Shown here one piece after another: positions 6,755-11,025 of a DNA stretch of 11,025 nucleotides (position 1 is its first letter; the number at the start of each line of letters is the position of its first letter). The stretch spans positions 1 through 11,025 of the forward strand of contig JAKSAU010000952.1 in assembly GCA_022361535.1 (NCBI GenBank), given 5' to 3'. The position numbers were made by a program, and so were the translations under genes. This stretch comes from Desulfobacterales bacterium. Its GTDB lineage: Bacteria; Desulfobacterota; Desulfobacteria; Desulfobacterales; Desulfobacteraceae. The notes under the pieces were generated by a model that had not been told where the DNA came from, ran no database searches, and saw nothing but the letters and a program-made list of their open reading frames with translations.

Positions 6755-7576
6755 TTGAGCGAATCATCCACCAGCCACGAAAGCAGCACACCCGGCAAAC
6801 CTACGCAAAACAAGTCCAAAGCAGTTGAGGTTATTGACCTTCACAAATCGTTCGGCCACATTGAGGTTCTAAAGGGAGTCTCCCTTGAGGCAAATCAGGG
6901 CGATGTCATCGCCATTATCGGAGGCAGCGGCTCAGGCAAGTCTACCATGCTACGGTGCATCAATATGCTTGAGACACCGACAAGCGGAACCATCAAGGTG
7001 CATGGCGAAGCCATTGAAATGAAAAGCGATGGCAAAGGGGGGCTGAAACCGGCCAGTCAGGAACAGATACGGCGAATTCGTACACGCCTGGCTATGGTCT
7101 TTCAAAGCTTCAATCTTTGGCAGCACATGACCCTGCTTGAAAATGTTATTGAAGTGCCGGTACAGGTGTTGGGCAAGAAAAAATCAGAAGCCATTGAGCT
7201 GGCAGACAGTCTTCTTAAACGGGTTGGGTTGTACGATAAGCGTGAAACCTTCCCGGCCTTTCTTTCAGGCAGCCAGCAGCAGCGGGCAGCCATTGCCAGA
7301 GCACTTGCTATAGAACCGGAGGTAATGCTCTTTGACGAGCCTACATCTGCGCTTGACCCGGAACTGATCGGAGAAGTGTTGTCCGTTATCAGCGATTTGG
7401 CCAAAGAAGGCCGTACCATGCTGATCGTAACCCATGAGATGAAATTTGCTCAGGACGTAGCTGACAAGATTATATTCCTCAATAACGGTATTATCGAGGA
7501 ACAAGGTGGCCCCGAGGATATTTTCGGCGCACCAAAGTCAGAGCATTTAAAGCGGTTTATAAGTTCGGTATCTTAA
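6755..7576 (+). CDS. ABC transporter ATPase, HisP/GlnQ-like (polar amino acid uptake)
   Basis: Cytoplasmic ATP-hydrolysing subunit of a polar-amino-acid importer. Numbered from TTG 6755 (273 residues): Walker A GGSGSGKST at 56-64, Q-loop Gln117 in MVFQSFNLW, signature LSGSQ at 170-174, Walker B VMLFDE ending Asp194-Glu195, D-loop SALD, and switch His227 in VTHEM. IDLHKSFG, VLKGVSLEA, RTRLAMVFQ and the GK-G insert after the Walker A region are close to enterobacterial HisP. The start is uncertain: TTG 6755 has a GGAGA SD six bases upstream (6745-6749) and gives an MSE start like HisP. ATG 6701 would add 18 residues, but its GGAGG (6694-6698) is only two bases away; ATGs at 6734 and 6743 lack an SD. 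The LSGGQ-to-LSGSQ change is unusual but may be tolerated. First gene of the transporter operon; the binding-protein gene follows after 58 bases. Confidence 0.93.
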   Translation: MSESSTSHESSTPGKPTQNKSKAVEVIDLHKSFGHIEVLKGVSLEANQGDVIAIIGGSGSGKSTMLRCINMLETPTSGTIKVHGEAIEMKSDGKGGLKPASQEQIRRIRTRLAMVFQSFNLWQHMTLLENVIEVPVQVLGKKKSEAIELADSLLKRVGLYDKRETFPAFLSGSQQQRAAIARALAIEPEVMLFDEPTSALDPELIGEVLSVISDLAKEGRTMLIVTHEMKFAQDVADKIIFLNNGIIEEQGGPEDIFGAPKSEHLKRFISSVS

Positions 7577-7602
7577 ATTAAAGATATCGGACATAATTTT
7601 TT
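7565..7602 (+). terminator. Weak terminator-like hairpin after the ATPase gene
   Basis: TCGGTATCTT (7565-7574) can pair with AAGATATCGG (7581-7590), ten pairs with two G-U, around a 6-base loop. A run of six T follows at 7597-7602. It overlaps the end of the ATPase gene and precedes the binding-protein gene. The stem is AU-rich, so it would at most attenuate or pause transcription. Confidence 0.3.
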
Positions 7603-7634
7603 ATAACACCATAATAAATGTAAAGGAGATTCAA

Positions 7635-8414
7635 ATGGCCCAATTATTGAAAAAACTGTTGGTTGTTCTCGCAGTCATCACCCTCAGCACCTCAATGGCT
7701 TACGCCGGAGAAAAAGTCCGGGTGACATTTGGTGCAGAACCCTACCCGCCCTTTACAGTGCCTGATGCATCTGGTAACTGGACCGGCTGGGAAATTGAAA
7801 TGATTGAGGCCATCTGCACGGCTGCAGGTCTTGACTACGAACTAGTACCAACTGCATGGGACGGTATTATCCCTGCTTTGATTTCAAAAAAAGTGGACCT
7901 GATCATCGGGTCTATGTCCATTACGGAAGAACGTCTTAAATCCATTGATTTCTCAGAAAAGTATTTTAACACGCCAGCCTATGTTGTGGGTGCCAAAGGC
8001 ATGAAATTCGAAGCCACTCCCGCAGGTCTGAAAGGTAAAGTCTTAGGTGTACAGACAGCAACCACTCATGCTGCTTATGCCGCTAAACATTACAAAGATT
8101 CCAAGATCAAACAATACCAGACTCAGGATGAAATCAACCAGGATCTCATCTCCGGCCGTTTGGATGCCACCCAGGCAGATTCTCTTGCCATGATAGACTT
8201 TTTAGAAACTGCAGACGGACAGTCCTGTTGTGACCTTAAAGGTGCAGCCATTGATGATCCGGCCGTTCTGGGCCGTGGTGTAGGTGTTGGTATGCGTAAG
8301 GGCAGCGATGAAATGAAAGCAAAAATCAATGCTGCAATTAAAACCATCCGTGCCAATGGCAAGTACCAGGAAATCACCAAGAAATACTTTAAAGTTGACG
8401 TTTACGGTGAATAA
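7635..8414 (+). CDS. Periplasmic amino-acid-binding protein, HisJ/ArgT (LAO) family
   Basis: Captures the transported solute in the periplasm and delivers it to the permeases. Sec signal peptide: KK at 6-7, hydrophobic core LLVVLAVITL, cleavage likely after AYA24. The mature part is a type-II (SBP_bac_3) fold with AEPYPPF (34-40), WDGIIPALISKKVDLIIGS (75-93), MSITEERLKSIDFSEKYF (94-111) and a C-terminal KKYFKVDVYGE like that of ArgT/HisJ. Residues that hold the ligand's alpha-carboxylate and alpha-amino groups in HisJ/LAO appear kept: Ser93, Ser95, Arg100, Thr144, Asp182. Trp75 stands where LAO has the stacking Phe52. The loop before Tyr37 is about one residue shorter than usual and lacks the LAO Asp11. 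So the ligand is probably an alpha-amino acid, but its side chain cannot be read; ornithine, lysine or an N-methylated relative are options. The SD AAGGAG (7623-7628) is six bases from ATG. Confidence 0.93.
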   Translation: MAQLLKKLLVVLAVITLSTSMAYAGEKVRVTFGAEPYPPFTVPDASGNWTGWEIEMIEAICTAAGLDYELVPTAWDGIIPALISKKVDLIIGSMSITEERLKSIDFSEKYFNTPAYVVGAKGMKFEATPAGLKGKVLGVQTATTHAAYAAKHYKDSKIKQYQTQDEINQDLISGRLDATQADSLAMIDFLETADGQSCCDLKGAAIDDPAVLGRGVGVGMRKGSDEMKAKINAAIKTIRANGKYQEITKKYFKVDVYGE

Positions 8415-8431
8415 TTAACACGTCCCATATG

Positions 8432-8456
8432 CCGGGGGCTGGCTGCCAGTCCCCGG
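8432..8456 (+). repeat. Strong hairpin between the binding-protein and permease genes
   Basis: CCGGGGGCTGG (8432-8442) pairs with CCAGTCCCCGG (8446-8456), 11 pairs with one G-U and a 3-base loop. No T-run follows (TTCCCCGG). Hairpins in this place of ABC operons commonly protect the binding-protein mRNA and lower permease expression, which fits the need for excess binding protein. It is unlikely to be a complete terminator because no promoter is evident before the permeases. Confidence 0.6.
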
Positions 8457-8502
8457 TTCCCCGGATTTTGCTTACCTGAAGACTTAGGAGATTAGATACA
8501 CA

Positions 8503-9213
8503 ATGAGTTCCCTGGAACTGCTTGCCCTTTCACCGCCCGGATGGGGTGGTGTGTTGCTCAAAGGATTGGCACTGTCAATGACCGTTGCTGTGGGCGGATA
8601 TCTTGTCGGCTTGTTGATAGGCATCGGTGGCGCATTCGGCAAATTATACGGCGGACCTGTGATAAAGGATATATTGAATACCTATACAACCGTCATTCGT
8701 GCCATACCTGAACTGGTATTGATTGTGCTGCTCTTTTATGCGGGTTCTGATCTTGTGAACCGGATACTGGTTTTATTTGGGTCCAGACCCATTGACATAA
8801 ATGGGCTTGTGGCAGGTATAATGGTGATTGGGGTCGTTCAGGGTGCTTATTCCACAGAAGTACTTAGGGGAGCCATCAAAGCGATCAATCCCGGACAGAT
8901 TGAAGCGGGCAGGGCTTACGGGATGAGTGCAGGACTTTTGCTGCGCAGGATAACCTTACCTGCCATGCTGCCTCATGCCATTCCCGGGCTGTCCAATCTC
9001 TGGCTGATTGCCACCAAGGATACAGCCTTGCTGGCTGTAGTCGGGTTCATGGAACTCACCCTTGCTACCCGTCAGGCCGGCGGCGCAACCAAAGCCTATT
9101 TTCTGTTTTTCTCTGCAGCCGGGGTGCTTTATCTTATTGTGACCCTGCTGTCCAATGTCGGTATAAAAATGATTGAACGGCGCGCGTACAAAGGCATGCC
9201 GGAGGTGGGGTAA
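8503..9213 (+). CDS. Amino acid ABC transporter permease, HisQ-like
   Basis: Inner-membrane subunit forming, with the next gene product, the translocation path. It has 236 residues with hydrophobic segments at about 17-45, 62-85, 98-118, 160-183 and 197-221. The EAA loop that docks on the ATPase is clear: EAGRAYGMS (134-142), then RRITLPAMLP (148-157). RAIPELVLIVLLFY (66-79) and DTALLAVVG (173-181) are typical of the HisQ/ArtQ/OccQ branch. The ATG has AGGAG at 8486-8490, a rather long 12 bases upstream. It follows the binding-protein gene after 88 bases that include a strong hairpin. Its TAA stop touches the ATG of the second permease, so the pair is translationally coupled and made in equal amounts. 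Confidence 0.93.
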   Translation: MSSLELLALSPPGWGGVLLKGLALSMTVAVGGYLVGLLIGIGGAFGKLYGGPVIKDILNTYTTVIRAIPELVLIVLLFYAGSDLVNRILVLFGSRPIDINGLVAGIMVIGVVQGAYSTEVLRGAIKAINPGQIEAGRAYGMSAGLLLRRITLPAMLPHAIPGLSNLWLIATKDTALLAVVGFMELTLATRQAGGATKAYFLFFSAAGVLYLIVTLLSNVGIKMIERRAYKGMPEVG

Positions 9214-9987
9214 ATGATAAAAGATTGGCTGAAACCGCACCGTATCGTATTAATTGGCATTGCTCTGGCGATGGTTACCGCCATTGCTACGCAAATGCGA
9301 TGGGACTGGCTGCCTAATTATTATGGCGATCTTCTGTCTGGTGTAGGGGTTACCCTTATTATCCTTTTTGCATCCTGTATTCTGGGTATCAGTTTTGCAA
9401 TTCCCCTGGGACTATTTCAAGTAACCGGGCCAGCCCCCCTTGCAGTTGCATCTAAAGTGTTTTGCACCCTGATACGGGGCACGCCTTTATTGCTTCAGCT
9501 TTGGTTGATTTACTATGGGGTTGGATCCCTATTTCCCCAGATTCCCTGGATAAGGGAATCTATTCTATGGCCATATTTACGCGAAGCCTGGCCTTATGGT
9601 GTGTTCGCACTGACCATGTCTTTTGCCGGGTATGAAGGTGAGATTATGCGCGGTGCCTTTGCTGGGGTTCCTGCAGGCGAGTTAGAAGCGGCAAAAGCAT
9701 ATGGCATGAGTCGCTGGACAATACTCCGCCGGATCTGGCTGCCCCGTGCCTTACACAGGGTTCTCCCCACTCTCGCCGGAGAAGTCGTACTGCAGCTAAA
9801 ATCCACGCCGCTTGTTGCAACCATAACAGTTGTTGATGTCTATGCAGTGATCTCAAAGATCCGTCAGGAAACCTATATCGTTTATGAACCCATGTTGCTT
9901 CTGGCATTGATCTACTTGTGTCTGACCGGAATTCTTGTGAGCACGTTCACTTATTTTGAAAACAAAATACCTACGCGAGATGCCTAA
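9214..9987 (+). CDS. Amino acid ABC transporter permease, HisM-like
   Basis: Second inner-membrane subunit, 257 residues. Hydrophobic segments at about 10-28, 42-70, 85-105, 127-140, 188-212 and 227-247. Signature regions are IRGTPLLLQLWLIYYG (87-102), the EAA loop ELEAAKAYGMS (156-166) with RRIWLPRALHRVLP (172-185), and LKSTPLVATITVVD (195-208), characteristic of HisM/ArtM. The SD GGAGGTG (9201-9207) lies within the end of the preceding gene, six bases from ATG. Its last codons overlap the start proposed for the M20 hydrolase by 8 bases, tying the hydrolase to the transporter operon. Confidence 0.94.
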   Translation: MIKDWLKPHRIVLIGIALAMVTAIATQMRWDWLPNYYGDLLSGVGVTLIILFASCILGISFAIPLGLFQVTGPAPLAVASKVFCTLIRGTPLLLQLWLIYYGVGSLFPQIPWIRESILWPYLREAWPYGVFALTMSFAGYEGEIMRGAFAGVPAGELEAAKAYGMSRWTILRRIWLPRALHRVLPTLAGEVVLQLKSTPLVATITVVDVYAVISKIRQETYIVYEPMLLLALIYLCLTGILVSTFTYFENKIPTRDA

Positions 9988-11025
9988 CACCTTATCCGGT
10001 ATGAGCAAATTGAAAGACATTCAGGTAGACACAGAATGGATGACATCCATACGCCACCATCTCCACCAATATCCTGAGATTGGTCTGGAAGAAGAGCGTA
10101 CGCCTGATTTTATTGCCGATCACCTTGTAAAACTCGGATATGAAGTTCATCAAGGAATAGCCAAAACAGGTCTTGTCGGGACGTTGAAAAACGGCAGTTC
10201 CAAAAAATCTTTGGGAATTCGTTCAGACATGGACGGCCTACCCATGGCAGAAAAAAACGAACTTCCCTATGCAAGCAAAATATCCGGCCGCATGCATGCC
10301 TGCGGCCATGACGGTCATATGGCCATGCTTTTAGGGGCAGCCAAAGCGATTGCGGAACGCAAGGCATTTGACGGTACCCTTCATCTGATTTTCCAGCCGG
10401 CTGAAGAAAACCATGGCGGCGGCAAAATAATGGTTGAAGAAGGTCTGTTTGACAGGTTCCCTTGTGATGCGGTTTTTGCATTGCATAATAAGCCCGACCT
10501 TCCGGCTGGGTATATTGGTGTTCGCTCAGGCCCTGTTATGGCAGCAGTAGATGAGGCGTTGATTACTATACATGGCAAAGGTGGTCATGGTGCAAGTCCT
10601 GAAAATGCAGCAGATCCGATCGTTGCCGGGGCATCCATTGTCATGGCACTTCAAACCATTGTCTCAAGAAATATTGAGGCCTTTGAACCGGCAGTTGTCA
10701 CTGTAGGGGCGTTTAAAAGCGGAACCGTAAGCAATATTATTCCAGATGAAGCTGAACTGGTTGTTGGCATCCGGTCTTTTGATCCAAAAACACGGGATTT
10801 CTTAGAGCAGCGTATTATCCAGATTGCCCAAGATCAGGCAAGCAGTTACGGCATGTCAGCAACTGTGGATTATCGGCGAAGCTACGATGCCACCGTGAAT
10901 CATAAAGCTGAAACAGATTTCGTAAAGCAAAAGGCTGAAGAGTTCCTGGGGATTGAAAAGGTTGTTTATCTGGAAAAACCCAGCATGGGAAGCGAAGACT
11001 TTGCTTATATGCTGCAATCCAAGCC
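9980..11025 (+). CDS. M20 amidohydrolase, hippurate/N-acyl-amino-acid hydrolase type (C-terminus cut)
   Basis: Cytoplasmic metal-dependent hydrolase of the M20D group, which removes acyl groups from N-acyl amino acids or related amides. The frame is open for 348 codons to the window edge; the family is about 380-400 residues. Metal and catalytic motifs: RSDMDGLP (81-88), MHACGHDGH (105-113; Cys108 and His110 as ligands), FQPAEE (138-143), LHN with His169, GKGGHGASP in the dimerisation domain, and GSEDFAYML near the edge. ATG 9980 overlaps the HisM stop by 8 bases; ATG 10001 in the same frame is an alternative, and neither has a good SD, so translation probably depends on coupling. Following an amino-acid importer suggests an imported N-acylated substrate. 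Exact specificity cannot be told: hippurate, N-acetyl-ornithine/lysine, indole-acetyl-amino acids and others are all handled by this group. Confidence 0.9.
   Translation, partial: MPNTLSGMSKLKDIQVDTEWMTSIRHHLHQYPEIGLEEERTPDFIADHLVKLGYEVHQGIAKTGLVGTLKNGSSKKSLGIRSDMDGLPMAEKNELPYASKISGRMHACGHDGHMAMLLGAAKAIAERKAFDGTLHLIFQPAEENHGGGKIMVEEGLFDRFPCDAVFALHNKPDLPAGYIGVRSGPVMAAVDEALITIHGKGGHGASPENAADPIVAGASIVMALQTIVSRNIEAFEPAVVTVGAFKSGTVSNIIPDEAELVVGIRSFDPKTRDFLEQRIIQIAQDQASSYGMSATVDYRRSYDATVNHKAETDFVKQKAEEFLGIEKVVYLEKPSMGSEDFAYMLQSK

Noticed and set aside
1..11025. tRNA-Pyl (pylT) and pylSBCD genes
   Set aside because: I looked for them because two Pyl genes are present. No matching protein is encoded and no tRNA with a CUA anticodon arm was recognised; the gaps are mostly too short.

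Overview
The window looks like the chromosome of a strictly anaerobic bacterium, most plausibly a Desulfobacterota (deltaproteobacterial) sulfate reducer. Bacterial Shine-Dalgarno sequences, a Sec signal peptide and an enterobacterial-style HisP/J/Q/M transporter argue against a methanogen. Two genes nevertheless carry the in-frame amber codon that marks pyrrolysine (Pyl) methylamine methyltransferases. Placement in a lineage is inference; no rRNA or other marker is present.

Left half (1-4920, minus strand): an operon transcribed right to left. It encodes trimethylamine methyltransferase MttB (UAG at codon 334), dimethylamine methyltransferase MtbB (UAG at codon 355), an ornithine delta-aminotransferase (RocD type), and a methylamine corrinoid protein cut by the left edge. 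MttB and MtbB would move methyl groups from tri- and dimethylamine onto the Co(I) corrinoid protein. The onward methyltransferase, the reductive activator (RamA type) and the pyl genes (pylT/S/B/C/D) are not in the window and must lie elsewhere.

Middle (5026-6468, minus strand): a separate gene for a non-Pyl MttB-superfamily protein. It ends at a hairpin terminator and has its own promoter region. Relatives with known function demethylate quaternary amines such as glycine betaine, proline betaine, carnitine or gamma-butyrobetaine. The substrate here is unknown.

Right half (about 6700-11025, plus strand): a divergent operon for a polar-amino-acid ABC transporter (ATPase, periplasmic binding protein, two permeases), translationally linked to an M20 amidohydrolase that runs off the right edge. 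Together the window reads as one catabolic locus: uptake of an amino-acid-like compound, possible deacylation, corrinoid-dependent N-demethylation and transamination. The physiological substrate is inference.

Regulation: the palindrome TGTATACA occurs three times, before mttB, before the mttB-like gene and at the start of the transporter operon, with related half-sites between. This suggests one regulator, encoded outside the window, controls all three transcription units.

The divergent region between the mttB-like gene and the transporter ATPase (6469-6754, about 286 bases) is the longest non-coding stretch; its contents are listed as separate entries. No RNA genes, insertion sequences, attachment sites or CRISPR arrays were seen.
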